Assembly: GCA_022842845.1 (NCBI GenBank)
Contig: JALHOT010000021.1
Span: 1 to 47,549, forward strand
Direction of reading: 5' to 3'
Origin: Cyclobacteriaceae bacterium
Lineage (GTDB): Bacteria > Bacteroidota > Bacteroidia > Cytophagales > Cyclobacteriaceae
DNA length: 47,549 bases
In this document: piece after piece, positions 1 to 9,473 of the stretch
Layout of the letters: every line of letters begins with the position of its first letter
Position numbering within the stretch: position 1 is the first letter of the stretch
The notes under the pieces: model-generated
Databases searched by the model: none
What the model was told of the DNA's origin: nothing
Seen by the model: only the letters and a program-made list of their open reading frames with translations
Position numbers and translations under genes: made by a program

Positions 1-1959
1 CGTTTCGTCACATGTGGCATCTGGAAACCTGTAAGCTTACTTATTGAAACCGGAAATACGACTGCTATCCAACATCACTTCTATACTAGCACTATAACGG
101 ATCATGAAGCCACCGCAGTACTACAAAGCGATATGTCGGTGCATGCGGCTACACGCATTAAAATTTCGGTCCGTGATGAAGCAATAGGCACCTTGCTAGG
201 GACTTCCATCCACGATTTACGTAAAGACACGCTCATCCAAACACAGCTTCAATTCAACAATCCAAAAATATGGTGGTGTAATGGACATGGGGAAGCTTAT
301 CTCTATCAACTCAGTATTGAAATTGAGGATCTGACCAACAAACAAAAGCAAGTTTACCAGGAAGAGGTAGGTTTAAGAACAATTGAATTGATCCAGGAAG
401 CAGACAGCCTGGGTAAAAGTTTCTACTTTAAACTAAATGGTCGGGCGATTTTCAGCAAAGGAGCCAACTACATTCCCCCCGACAACTTCCTGCCACGCGT
501 AACCAATGATGACTACCAAAGACTTGTGCTAAAAGCCAAGGAAGCCAACATGAATATGCTGCGCGTATGGGGCGGTGGTGTGTATGCGGACGAGGCATTC
601 TACAAAGCCTGCGACCGTGCAGGCATATTAGTATGGCAAGACTTTATGTTCGCTTGCGCTATGTACCCGGGAGATACAGCTTTTATAAAAAATGTAAAAG
701 AAGAAGCAATACAACAGGTGAAACGATTGCGTAATCATGCAAGTCTTGCCTTGTGGTGTGGTAACAATGAAGTGAGCGAAGGTTGGTACAATTGGGGCTG
801 GCAAAAGCAGTATGCCTATTCTAAAGAAGATTCCAGCAAAATATGGCATGACTATCTATTGCTCTTTGAATCAGTACTTCCATCAGTTGTTAAGCAGTAT
901 AACTCACAAAGCACCTACTGGCCCTCCTCTCCACAGCATGGTTGGGGCCGACAAAAAAGTTTAACCGAAGGCGATAGTCATTACTGGGGTGTTTGGTGGG
1001 GCATGCAGCCGTTCTCGATATACAACGAAAAGGTTGGCAGGTTCATGAGCGAATATGGCTTTCAAAGCATGCCTTCAAAGCAAGCCTATACAAGCATTAC
1101 ACAAGAGAAGACATTAAGCCTGCAATCTCCGGTAGTAAGACATCATCAAAAACATCCTACCGGTTTTGAGACGATAGACCATTATTTAAAACAGTCGTAT
1201 CAAGTACCTGCCACTTTTGATGATTATCTTTATGTATCACAGTTACTCCAAGCCGAAGGCATGAAGACTGCTATTGAAGCCCACCGAAGACATCAGCCCT
1301 TTTGCATGGGAAGTCTCTATTGGCAATTAAACGATTGCTGGCCTGTAACTTCCTGGAGTAGCATCGATTATACAAAGACTCCTAAAGCCTCTCACCATGT
1401 TATTACGCGAGCCTTTGCTACAACCATATCATCTGTAATCTTGGAAAACAGCAAGTATAACATCTATATCATCAATGATGAAGCTAAAAAACAATTTATA
1501 GAAGTGAACCTACAAACTTTATCGGGTAAGGAAATACTTAAGAAGACCATAACACACTCCTCTTCCAGCAACACAAGTATCATTGCATGGCAACTTGATT
1601 CCGCTGAGGTGCAACAAAACCCAGCTGACCTTGTATTGATCATTACTATTCTGGATGAGCAAAACCTGGTGATCGAGCGTAATTATTTTTACTTCACGGA
1701 AGTCAAAAATTTAGCATTGCAACCTGTCAATTTAAAAACACATATTAATAAAAAAGAAAAGACAGTAATCATCAAAAATGAAGGCACAATGGCTAAGAAT
1801 ATCTACCTGGCGGCCGGGCTGGGTGTGGATTTTCAGAACAACTTTTTCGATTTACCAGCGGGAGAATCTATTCGCGTTAACTTTAACGCAAACATTTCTG
1901 ACAGAAAAGTAAAACAGCGCCTACAAATAAAGACTTTGTATGACACCTACCATCATTAA
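1..1959 (+). CDS. Beta-mannosidase, glycoside hydrolase family 2 (5' end outside window)
   Basis: The frame is open from the first base, so the gene starts upstream; 652 residues are visible. It would hydrolyse terminal beta-1,4-mannosyl residues of mannans or N-glycan cores. The first residues (RFVTCGIWKPV) match the segment of GH2 beta-mannosidases just before the immunoglobulin-like domain. The acid/base glutamate is in WCGNNE (visible residue 257) and the nucleophile is in SEYGFQS (visible residue 351), both in the TIM-barrel. A beta-sandwich region follows to the C-terminus. An internal ATG at 133 is not the true start, because family sequence continues upstream of it. It is followed after 10 bases by a GH92 alpha-mannosidase, which suggests a shared glycan substrate and an operon. 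Family assignment is firm; exact substrate is inferred. Confidence 0.93.
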   Translation, partial: RFVTCGIWKPVSLLIETGNTTAIQHHFYTSTITDHEATAVLQSDMSVHAATRIKISVRDEAIGTLLGTSIHDLRKDTLIQTQLQFNNPKIWWCNGHGEAYLYQLSIEIEDLTNKQKQVYQEEVGLRTIELIQEADSLGKSFYFKLNGRAIFSKGANYIPPDNFLPRVTNDDYQRLVLKAKEANMNMLRVWGGGVYADEAFYKACDRAGILVWQDFMFACAMYPGDTAFIKNVKEEAIQQVKRLRNHASLALWCGNNEVSEGWYNWGWQKQYAYSKEDSSKIWHDYLLLFESVLPSVVKQYNSQSTYWPSSPQHGWGRQKSLTEGDSHYWGVWWGMQPFSIYNEKVGRFMSEYGFQSMPSKQAYTSITQEKTLSLQSPVVRHHQKHPTGFETIDHYLKQSYQVPATFDDYLYVSQLLQAEGMKTAIEAHRRHQPFCMGSLYWQLNDCWPVTSWSSIDYTKTPKASHHVITRAFATTISSVILENSKYNIYIINDEAKKQFIEVNLQTLSGKEILKKTITHSSSSNTSIIAWQLDSAEVQQNPADLVLIITILDEQNLVIERNYFYFTEVKNLALQPVNLKTHINKKEKTVIIKNEGTMAKNIYLAAGLGVDFQNNFFDLPAGESIRVNFNANISDRKVKQRLQIKTLYDTYHH

Positions 1960-1969
1960 GACAAGCCAT

Positions 1970-4891
1970 ATGAGAATAGCTACCTTGTTAATTGGACTGC
2001 TATGTACAAATACACTGGTGGCACAGAAAAACTGGGTACAATATGTAAACCCATTCATAGGCACAGGTGGTCATGGTCATACTTTTCCCGGTGTTACCGT
2101 TCCTTTTGGTATGGTACAGTTATCACCTGATACACGGATTGATGGTAGTTGGGATGGTTGCTCAGGTTATCACTACTCGGACAGTATCATCTATGGTTTT
2201 TCACACACGCACTTGAGTGGTACCGGTATCAGCGATTATGGTGATATCATGCTCATGCCTACCCTCGGCAAGGCAAAATACACACCCAAAACTTATTCTC
2301 AGGGTTTTAAACATCAAAATGAAAAAGCAGAAGCAGGATATTATAGTGTTGTCCTTGATAATAAGGTTAAGGTTGAGTTAAGTAGCAGTACACGTGTGGG
2401 AATACACCAATATACTTTCCCTAAAACAGACAGTGCCAACTTAATACTCGACTTAATGCACCGGGATCTGTGCACGGATGCCCTTGTTGTTATTCAAAGC
2501 AATTCCAGAATAGTGGGTTATCGAAAAAGTACTGCCTGGGCCACTGATCAATACATTGCCTTTGTGATGGAGTTTTCGCAAGCCTTCGAAGATTTTACGG
2601 TAGCCGATGGAGCAGGAACAATCAACAGCATTCGATCCATCGCTGATCCAGCCTCCAAAATAAACCTGCGTTTTAAAAGCAATGGTAAACCAATCCTAGT
2701 TAAAGTGGCCTTGTCTTCTGTTGGTCCTGATGGCGCTCAAAAAAATATGGAAGCCGAAATGATGCATTGGAGCTTTAAAACTGTTAAAGAAAATGCCCAA
2801 GCCATCTGGAATCAGGAATTAAGCAAAATTGAAGTAGAAAGTACAAACAAAAACAACCTGATTAAATTTTACAGTGCTCTTTATCATTGTATGATTCATC
2901 CAAACACCATCAGTGATGTTGATGGTCGCTACCGAGGCATGGATAAGAAAATTTACACTGCCGAAGGTTATACTCATTACTCGGTATTTTCTTTATGGGA
3001 TACTTTTCGCGCCCTTCACCCACTCCTAACCATTATCGATCGCGAGCGAACGAGAAGTTTCATTCACTCCTTTCTACAGATGTATGAGCAAGGAGGACGA
3101 TTGCCTGTTTGGGAACTGGCTAGTAACGAAACAGACTGCATGATTGGATATCACAGCGTAAGTGTTATTGCTGACGCAGCAAGTAAAGGCATCACCGACT
3201 TTAATCAGGAGCTGGCATTAGATGCCATGGTAAAGAGTGCTACCTGGCAACATTTAGGCTTACCTGCCTATATGGCTAATGGTGTCATCAGCATTGATGA
3301 TGAACACGAGTCGGTCTCAAAAACACTAGAGTATGCCTATGATGACTGGTGCATCGCCCAGTTTGCCAAACAACTGGGAAAAATGGATACCTATCAACAT
3401 TTTCTACAACGCTCACTCAATTACAAAAACACCCTTGATCCAGAAAGCGGCTTAATGAGACCTCGCAAAAATGGTGGTTGGTTAACACCCTTCGAACCAA
3501 GAGAAGTCAACAATCATTTTACAGAAGCCAATGCCTGGCAGTATTCATTTTTTGTCCCACACGATATCAGTGGCCATATTAACCAGCTGGGAGGCAGTAA
3601 AAGATTTGAGCAATTGCTCGATCAACTTTTTACAGCATCAAGTAAAACGACAGGAAGAGATCAGGCTGACATTACAGGATTGATTGGCCAGTATGCGCAC
3701 GGCAATGAACCGAGTCATCATATGGCGTATTTGTACAATTACATTGGCAAACCAGAAAAAACACAACAGCGCATCAAACAAATACTTGATGACCTTTATC
3801 ATAATGCTCCTGATGGTCTATCGGGCAATGAAGATTGCGGGCAAATGAGTGCCTGGTTTGTGTTAAGTAGTCTGGGCATCTACCAGGTAAGTCCTGGTCA
3901 ACCAGATTTCGCCATCGGCTATCCGCTCTTTGATAAAAGCATCATCCATTTCGAAAATGGTAACACCTTTAGCATTAATAGAAGTGATGTGAGCCTTGGC
4001 ACCAATTACATTGGAAAGGCAGTCTTGAATAATAAGCCTTATGCCAAGAGCTTTTTACAGTACAACGATATGGCCATGGGCGGGGCAATAGATTTCATTA
4101 TGAGTAACCAAATATCGCCCACCTTTGGTAAAACGCAGAAAGACATGCCTTCCACTTCCGTTGAAACAATCACTTGGGTAAGCCTTCCAGTTATTCAGGC
4201 AGGTAGTAAAAGTTTTAAAGACAAGATGGAAATCAAACTAAGTGCCTCCCCTGATTGCCGCATCTATTATACAACAGATGGATCCATGCCAAGCAAGCAA
4301 GCTACACGCTATACTAAACCAATAGAAATTACACAAACAACATCAATTAAAGCAATCGCAGTGAATGAAGACGGGAAAGAGAGTGGTTCCATTCAAGGTG
4401 ATTTTTACAAAATGCCACCTAATAGAAAAGTGGTAATAAATGCTAAGTACAGTGCTCAGTATGCAGCCGGTGGAGATGAGGGAATTATCGATGGGATTAG
4501 GGGAAATGTTAATTGGCGCAAAGGAGAATGGCAGGGATACCAAAACCAAAACTTTGAAGCCATCGTGGATCTTGGCACTTCTCAGAACATCAAAGAAATA
4601 GGTGTAGGCTTTTTGCAAGACACAAGGGCCTGGATATTGATGCCAACAAAAGTTGAATTTTATATTTCAGATGATGGACAAAATTTTAAGAAAGTAGCTG
4701 AGGTGGCCAACCAAGTAAAAGCTGATGATTACACCATACAAACGCAGGATATAAGCGCGACACTAAAAAAAGTAAAAAGTCGATACGTAAAAGTAATTGC
4801 TTATAATTTCGGGAAGTTACCGGAGTGGCATTTAGGCTATCCTTTTTCCGGAGACGCCTATATTTTTACAGATGAAATTTTGATAAAATGA
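1970..4891 (+). CDS. Secreted GH92 alpha-1,2-mannosidase with C-terminal carbohydrate-binding modules
   Basis: About 973 residues. The ATG at 1970 is preferred over the in-frame ATG at 1940 because it begins directly with a signal peptide (MRIATLLIGLLCTNTLVAQ) and avoids overlapping the upstream gene. The core shows GH92 hallmarks: FIGTGGHGHTFPG near the N-terminus, SLWDTFRALHPL in the middle, GNEPSHHMAYLY and GNEDCGQMSAW near the catalytic centre. GH92 enzymes are calcium-dependent inverting alpha-mannosidases acting on N-glycans or yeast mannan. After the catalytic part come a chitobiase/hexosaminidase C-terminal-like module (YYTTDGSMPS) and a discoidin-like F5/8 type C module (VDLGTSQNIKEIGVG). 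These add-ons probably bind glycan. No T9SS sorting domain is seen, so a periplasmic location is likely. The stop lies four bases from the end of the convergent ald gene, with no clear terminator between. Confidence 0.93.
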   Translation: MRIATLLIGLLCTNTLVAQKNWVQYVNPFIGTGGHGHTFPGVTVPFGMVQLSPDTRIDGSWDGCSGYHYSDSIIYGFSHTHLSGTGISDYGDIMLMPTLGKAKYTPKTYSQGFKHQNEKAEAGYYSVVLDNKVKVELSSSTRVGIHQYTFPKTDSANLILDLMHRDLCTDALVVIQSNSRIVGYRKSTAWATDQYIAFVMEFSQAFEDFTVADGAGTINSIRSIADPASKINLRFKSNGKPILVKVALSSVGPDGAQKNMEAEMMHWSFKTVKENAQAIWNQELSKIEVESTNKNNLIKFYSALYHCMIHPNTISDVDGRYRGMDKKIYTAEGYTHYSVFSLWDTFRALHPLLTIIDRERTRSFIHSFLQMYEQGGRLPVWELASNETDCMIGYHSVSVIADAASKGITDFNQELALDAMVKSATWQHLGLPAYMANGVISIDDEHESVSKTLEYAYDDWCIAQFAKQLGKMDTYQHFLQRSLNYKNTLDPESGLMRPRKNGGWLTPFEPREVNNHFTEANAWQYSFFVPHDISGHINQLGGSKRFEQLLDQLFTASSKTTGRDQADITGLIGQYAHGNEPSHHMAYLYNYIGKPEKTQQRIKQILDDLYHNAPDGLSGNEDCGQMSAWFVLSSLGIYQVSPGQPDFAIGYPLFDKSIIHFENGNTFSINRSDVSLGTNYIGKAVLNNKPYAKSFLQYNDMAMGGAIDFIMSNQISPTFGKTQKDMPSTSVETITWVSLPVIQAGSKSFKDKMEIKLSASPDCRIYYTTDGSMPSKQATRYTKPIEITQTTSIKAIAVNEDGKESGSIQGDFYKMPPNRKVVINAKYSAQYAAGGDEGIIDGIRGNVNWRKGEWQGYQNQNFEAIVDLGTSQNIKEIGVGFLQDTRAWILMPTKVEFYISDDGQNFKKVAEVANQVKADDYTIQTQDISATLKKVKSRYVKVIAYNFGKLPEWHLGYPFSGDAYIFTDEILIK

Positions 4892-4895
4892 AATC

Positions 4896-6116
4896 CTAGA
4901 AGCGAGCGGCTATTAAAAGTTCAATATTCTTAAACTTAATGCCAAACTTTCTCGCCAGCGACTCATTGGTGAGGCCACCGGCATAAGTGTATACACCCTT
5001 CATAAATCCCTTATGAGAAAAAATCATCTTTTCCACTCCACCCTCTTCTGCAGCACGAAGGATAGTTGGCGTAAAAATATTACTTAAGGCGGTTGCGGCC
5101 GTGTGGGCCACACGCGAGGCAATGTTGGGTACACAGTAGTGTATCACATCATGTTTTTTAAAGATGGGTTTACCAAGTGTAGTAATCTCTGAAGTAGCTA
5201 TACAACCACCCTGATCTATACTCACATCAATAATGATGGAGTCTGCCTTCATACTGCTTACCATCTCTTCACTAACTACATGCCTTGTCCTGCCCTTCTC
5301 TGCACGTAAAGCACCAATGAGTACATCTGCATTTTTAAGTGTATCGCTGAGTGTTAACGTATCGATGGTGGAAGTATAAATCTGCTGTCCGAGCAATTGC
5401 TTAATTCTTCTAAGCTTATACAAATGATTATCAAATATCTGTACATCTGCTCCTAGTCCCAGTGCAGCACGCGCAGCATACTCCCCAACCGTGCCCGCTC
5501 CGATAATAACCACCTTTGTGGGAGGCACCCCAGTAATTCCTCCCAAAATAATGCCTCGTCCATTATTGGCAGTACTTAAATACTCAGAAGCAATTAACAT
5601 CACAGAACTACCGGCAATCTCACTCATCGCCCGGATGATGGGCATGCCACCTACCTTATCTTCAATAAACTCATAGGCCAGGGCTGTAACACGCTTTTTG
5701 AGCAAAGCCTGTATCGTGTCGGGTTTTAAATGACCTAATTGAAGAGCAGATATCAATGCTTGCCCCGGCCGCATCATCTCAATTTCTTCCAACGTAGGTG
5801 GTTCAATTTTGAGGATCACTTCCGCCTTGTAAACTTCTTGAGGTGAGTACATAATTTTCGCCCCGGCATCACTGAATTGCTTGTCGGTAAACTTTGAGCC
5901 CAATCCGGCCTTTGACTCTACCCAAACCTCATGCCCGTTGTTGACTAGCAATGCAACAGCATCCGGTGTCAGGCTAATTCTGTTTTCTTGTAAAGAAACC
6001 TCTTTGGGCAAGCCAATAAAGAAGGAATGATTACCACTCTTCACTGGCATGAGTTGTTCTTGCGTTGAAATGGCTGACTTCGCCAATGCTTCAAATCCGC
6101 TTTTCTTATCGGCCAT
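4896..6116 (-). CDS. ald: Alanine dehydrogenase
   Basis: 406 residues. Catalyses reversible NAD-dependent oxidative deamination of L-alanine to pyruvate and ammonia. The N-terminal half has GLPKEVSLQENRISLTPDAV, the substrate-binding AlaDH/PNT N-terminal domain. The Rossmann NAD-binding site is VVIIGAGTVGEYAARAALGL at about residues 210-230, and GALRAEKGRTRHVVSEEMV followed by IIDVSIDQGG is typical of the alanine dehydrogenase/transhydrogenase-alpha family. About 30 residues precede the usual family start, a variation common in Bacteroidota homologues. Its start overlaps the end of tsaE by 11 bases, so the two are co-transcribed with porX. A transhydrogenase alpha subunit is less likely because no pntAB partner is adjacent. 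Confidence 0.9.
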   Translation of the reverse strand: MADKKSGFEALAKSAISTQEQLMPVKSGNHSFFIGLPKEVSLQENRISLTPDAVALLVNNGHEVWVESKAGLGSKFTDKQFSDAGAKIMYSPQEVYKAEVILKIEPPTLEEIEMMRPGQALISALQLGHLKPDTIQALLKKRVTALAYEFIEDKVGGMPIIRAMSEIAGSSVMLIASEYLSTANNGRGIILGGITGVPPTKVVIIGAGTVGEYAARAALGLGADVQIFDNHLYKLRRIKQLLGQQIYTSTIDTLTLSDTLKNADVLIGALRAEKGRTRHVVSEEMVSSMKADSIIIDVSIDQGGCIATSEITTLGKPIFKKHDVIHYCVPNIASRVAHTAATALSNIFTPTILRAAEEGGVEKMIFSHKGFMKGVYTYAGGLTNESLARKFGIKFKNIELLIAARF

Positions 6117-6552
6117 GGATACTTAAAGATAAGGTTCTGGTATTTTGTGTCTTGGGGTGTATAGCAACAAGTACATGTCGCTCAGGTATCAAATTTTTAA
6201 CTCTTTCGCTCCACTCAATAAAACAATAAGCTCCTGAATAAAAGTAATCTTCAATGCCGATATCGATAGCCTCTCGCTCACTTTTTAGTCTGTAGAAATC
6301 AAAATGAAAAACATGCTTACTACCTGATGTCAGGTATTCATTTACAATTGAAAAAGTAGGACTGCTCATAGAATCGATAACCCCCAACTGCAAACACAAT
6401 GCCTTAATAAAAGTTGTTTTTCCTGCCCCCATCTCTCCTTCAATCAGCCATATTTGCTCATGGCCTGCTCTATCGATAAATTGGGCTGCCACCTCAGAAA
6501 GCTGGCTCAGGTGTACATCATCCTTCACCAAAGTCTCTTCACTCACTCGCAT
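6106..6552 (-). CDS. tsaE: tRNA threonylcarbamoyladenosine biosynthesis ATPase TsaE
   Basis: 148 residues, the normal family length. TsaE is the ATPase of the TsaBDE complex that makes N6-threonylcarbamoyladenosine at position 37 of ANN-decoding tRNAs. The Walker A motif GEMGAGKTT lies at residues 39-47, followed by the conserved SSPTFSIVNEY segment, HFDFYRLKSE, and IEWSERVKNLIP near the C-terminus. The gene overlaps porX upstream by 14 bases and the ald start by 11 bases, so it sits inside a tightly packed minus-strand operon. As far as I recall, tsaE next to porX is a recurrent arrangement in Bacteroidota; no functional link between them is known to me. Confidence 0.95.
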   Translation of the reverse strand: MRVSEETLVKDDVHLSQLSEVAAQFIDRAGHEQIWLIEGEMGAGKTTFIKALCLQLGVIDSMSSPTFSIVNEYLTSGSKHVFHFDFYRLKSEREAIDIGIEDYFYSGAYCFIEWSERVKNLIPERHVLVAIHPKTQNTRTLSLSIHGR

Positions 6553-8101
6553 TTTTCGAAGTTAAGAAAATTAAAGGAATGATCATTTCTTCCAAGCTCA
6601 CGCCACCATGTTGAAAAGTATCTTTATAAAAATTGACGTAGTAATTGTAATTGTTTGGATAAGCAAAAAACTGATCTTCAACAGCAAAAACATAGGAGGT
6701 AGACACATTAAGTTTTGGCAAGAATAAACGTTCAGGCTTACTGGCCACCATTACCTTATCGCCCTCGTAACCGAGGTTTTTTCCCTGCTTATAGCGCAGG
6801 TTACTATTCACGTTACGATCGCCAATAATTTTAAAGGGCTTTTTAACCCGTATCGTACCATGATCGGTAGTGATGATCACTTTTACTTTTTTCTCAGCCA
6901 CCTTTTTTAAAATTTCCAGCAGTGGAGAGTGCATGAACCAGGATTTTGTGATAGACCGGTAGGCCGATTCATCTGGTGCCAATTCACGAATCATCGCCAT
7001 GTCTGTACGCGCATGCGAAAGCATGTCTACAAAATTATAGACGATGACATTGAAATCATTTTTAAAAAGATTATTTACAGTATCAGCCAAATCACGCCCC
7101 TCCTCCAGGTTTTTGATTTTATGATACGAGTGCTTAATGTTTATATTATTCCTTCGCAGTTGCTTGTCTAAAAAATCATGTTCATGATTATTCTTCCCTT
7201 CTTCATCATCTTCGCCCACCCAAATATCGGGCTGTGATTTAGCCATTTCAGAGGGCATCATACCTGAAAAAATAGCATTGCGGGCATAGGCGGTGGTGGT
7301 AGGAAGTATAGAATAATAGCTTTCTTCAGATTCTATACTGAAGTATTCATTAATGATCGGCTCAAGTACCTTCCACTGATCAAAGCGAAGGTTATCAATT
7401 AAAAAAAGAAAGACAGGCTCCTTGCCAAGGATTGGGAAAACTTTGCGCTTGAGCACCTGGTGAGATAGCAAAGGTTTAGGTGCATTAGCATCGTTTAGCC
7501 ACTTCTCATAATTGCGCACTACATACTTACAGAAATTGGCATTGGCTTCGGTCTTTTGCATGGTTAAAACCTCCGACATGTCCTGGTTATCATTTTGGTC
7601 CATCTCCAGTTCCCAAAAGACTAACTTCTTGTAGACCTCCGCCCACTCATCGTGGTTAAGATCTCCCTGAAATGACATGCTGATGCGCTGAAAGTCCTGC
7701 TGATAGTTCAGGTTGGTTTTTTCAATGACAAGCCTTTTGTTATCCAATATTTTCTTAACGGAAAGTAAAATCTGACTGGGATTTAAAGGCTTAATGAGAT
7801 AATCGGCAATCTTAGACCCAATCGCCTCCTCCATAATCTGCTCCTCTTCATTTTTGGTGATCATCACCACAGGCAGATTGGGCTTGAGGTTTTTTATTTG
7901 ACTCAAAGCCTCGAGGCCCGACAAGCCGGGCATATTCTCATCTAAGAAAACAACGTCAAAGTTTTTATCTTCGCAAAGCTCAACTGCATCTGTACCATTA
8001 TTAACCGGTGTTATGTCGTAGCCCCTCTGCTCCAAGAAAAGGATGTGAGGCTTTAGTAAATCAATCTCATCATCTGCCCACAGGATCGTATATCTTTGCA
8101 T
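6539..8101 (-). CDS. porX: PorX-type response regulator with C-terminal PglZ (alkaline phosphatase-fold) domain
   Basis: 520 residues. The N-terminal receiver domain (about residues 1-120) has acidic residues D10 and D11, phospho-acceptor D54 in VVFLDENMPG, T82 and K104. The C-terminal PglZ domain (about residues 200-510) shows FLIDNLRFDQW, the nucleophile-like PTTTAYARN, TTDHGT and FQHGG, as in alkaline-phosphatase-fold metal sites. In Porphyromonas and Flavobacterium, PorX works with the sensor kinase PorY and controls production or energising of the type IX secretion system; its PglZ domain has been reported as a cyclic oligonucleotide phosphodiesterase. A T9SS cargo protein is encoded at 36255-43709 here, so the system is present. 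PorY is not in the window. The divergent HD gene starts only 38 bases away. Confidence 0.92.
   Translation of the reverse strand: MQRYTILWADDEIDLLKPHILFLEQRGYDITPVNNGTDAVELCEDKNFDVVFLDENMPGLSGLEALSQIKNLKPNLPVVMITKNEEEQIMEEAIGSKIADYLIKPLNPSQILLSVKKILDNKRLVIEKTNLNYQQDFQRISMSFQGDLNHDEWAEVYKKLVFWELEMDQNDNQDMSEVLTMQKTEANANFCKYVVRNYEKWLNDANAPKPLLSHQVLKRKVFPILGKEPVFLFLIDNLRFDQWKVLEPIINEYFSIESEESYYSILPTTTAYARNAIFSGMMPSEMAKSQPDIWVGEDDEEGKNNHEHDFLDKQLRRNNINIKHSYHKIKNLEEGRDLADTVNNLFKNDFNVIVYNFVDMLSHARTDMAMIRELAPDESAYRSITKSWFMHSPLLEILKKVAEKKVKVIITTDHGTIRVKKPFKIIGDRNVNSNLRYKQGKNLGYEGDKVMVASKPERLFLPKLNVSTSYVFAVEDQFFAYPNNYNYYVNFYKDTFQHGGVSLEEMIIPLIFLTSKNASE
8091..8098 (+). promoter_or_regulatory. Possible -7 element (TATCTTTG) for the HD phosphohydrolase gene
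   Basis: TATCTTTG fits the Bacteroidota -7 consensus TAnnTTTG and lies about 42 bases upstream of the GTG start at 8140, inside the first codons of the divergent porX. No good TTTG -33 box is seen at the usual 19-21 base spacing, so the call is tentative. Confidence 0.3.
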
Positions 8102-8139
8102 GAAAACGTTTTTCTACAAGTTACAAATTCCAACGCGAA

Positions 8140-9366
8140 GTGAATAAGAAAAAGATAATAAACGACCCCGTATATGGCTTTATTCACATACAGAGTGAGT
8201 TGATTTACGATATCATCCAGCACCCTTATTTTCAAAGACTCAGGCACATCAGGCAATTGGGCCTGGCCAACCTGGTGTATCCTGGCGCCATGCATACCCG
8301 TTTTCAGCATGCGTTGGGTGCCATGCACCTGATGGGCAGGGCGCTGGAGAATCTTCGCTATAAAAAGATAGAAATCAGTGAAGAGGAAATGGAAGCCGCC
8401 CAACTGGCTGTACTCTTACACGACATGGGGCATGGCCCCTTTTCTCATGCCCTTGAAGAAACACTTTTACCAGGCATCAAACACGAAAGCCTTTCTTACC
8501 TTTTCATGAATCAACTCAACAAAGAGTTTGGAGGTGCCCTCGACCTTACTTTAAAGATTTTCAGGAATAGCTATAAAAGAAAATTCTTTCACCAGTTGGT
8601 ATCCAGTCAGCTTGATATGGACAGATTAGATTACCTGAAACGCGATTGCTTTTTCACAGGGGTAGAAGAAGGCACCATTGGTGTTGATCGCATTATCGCC
8701 ATGCTCACTGTGTACCAAAATGAGTTAGTGGTAGAAGAGAAGGGAATTTACAGTATTGAAAACTTCATTACCGCCAGGCGACTGATGTATTGGCAGGTAT
8801 ACCTTCATAAAACCTCTGTAGCGGTGGAGCGGATGCTGGTCAACCTCATACACCGCGCCAAGTATCTGGCGCAATCAGGCCAACCCATTGCGGCCAGCAC
8901 ATCACTCAAAATCTTTTTGGAGAAACCCGCCAGCTTCGATGACTTCAAAGCAAATCCGAAACTGTTAAAACACTTCGGTAACCTTGACGATAACGACATC
9001 TGGGGCGCCATTAAATTCTGGCAAAATGATACTGACAAGATCTTGGCCAGTCTATCCAAAATGCTTGTGGAGCGCAAACTCTTTACCATCAAGTTTAGCA
9101 ATGCAGCCATCAAAAAAGAAGACATCAATTCGGTGAAAGATGCGATCTCTAGCCATTTTAAGGTATTAAGGGCAGAGACCCCTTATTTGTTTTCTTATGG
9201 ATCAGTGAGTAACGAGGCCTATACTGAAGGCCAAAAAATCAATATTTTGATGAAAAGCGGAGAAGTAGTAGATATCGCCAAAGCATCGGATTTACCCAGC
9301 ATCCAGGCACTTTCTAAAAGCGTGAAAAAAAACTATTTGTGCTGGCCCAAAAATGTATCTTTGTAA
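8140..9366 (+). CDS. HD-domain phosphohydrolase (dGTPase-like, COG1078 type)
   Basis: 408 residues with a GTG start; the first residues NKKKIINDPVYGFI are the usual N-terminus of this family, which supports that start. Metal-binding residues of the HD fold are visible: the first histidine in TRFQHALGAMH, the HD pair in LLHDMGHGPFSHALE, and SSQLDMDRLDYLKRD carrying the last aspartate. Members resemble dNTP triphosphohydrolases, but the substrate of this branch is generally not established. It lies divergent to porX and 107 bases upstream of lpxD on the same strand. It may contribute to dNTP or nucleotide signalling homeostasis (inference). Confidence 0.88.
   Translation: MNKKKIINDPVYGFIHIQSELIYDIIQHPYFQRLRHIRQLGLANLVYPGAMHTRFQHALGAMHLMGRALENLRYKKIEISEEEMEAAQLAVLLHDMGHGPFSHALEETLLPGIKHESLSYLFMNQLNKEFGGALDLTLKIFRNSYKRKFFHQLVSSQLDMDRLDYLKRDCFFTGVEEGTIGVDRIIAMLTVYQNELVVEEKGIYSIENFITARRLMYWQVYLHKTSVAVERMLVNLIHRAKYLAQSGQPIAASTSLKIFLEKPASFDDFKANPKLLKHFGNLDDNDIWGAIKFWQNDTDKILASLSKMLVERKLFTIKFSNAAIKKEDINSVKDAISSHFKVLRAETPYLFSYGSVSNEAYTEGQKINILMKSGEVVDIAKASDLPSIQALSKSVKKNYLCWPKNVSL
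9356..9363 (+). promoter_or_regulatory. Possible -7 element for lpxD inside a small inverted repeat
   Basis: TATCTTTG fits TAnnTTTG and covers the last codons of the HD gene. It is the left part of an inverted repeat, TATCTT-TGT-AAGATA, ending at 9370. A TTTG is present upstream at 9336-9339, but the 16-base spacing is shorter than the usual 19-21. The remaining intergenic stretch to lpxD holds a split ATAGTTAT/ATAACTAT inverted repeat (about 9374 and 9432) and nothing else I can name. Confidence 0.25.
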
Positions 9367-9473
9367 GATACCCTAATAGTTATCTGTTACCTGTTATCCA
9401 GAGCCGGCTGCTAATGCATCCATAACACACAAATAACTATAACGAATACTATTAACGGATGCTTTAATAAACT

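Noticed and set aside
1940-1969. Alternative ATG at 1940 for the GH92 gene
   Set aside because: It puts ten polar residues before the signal peptide and overlaps the previous gene by 20 bases.
8053-8403. Minus-strand open frame of 116 codons covering the porX-HD gene gap
   Set aside because: It lies antisense to the start of the well-supported HD phosphohydrolase gene and its product has no family features.
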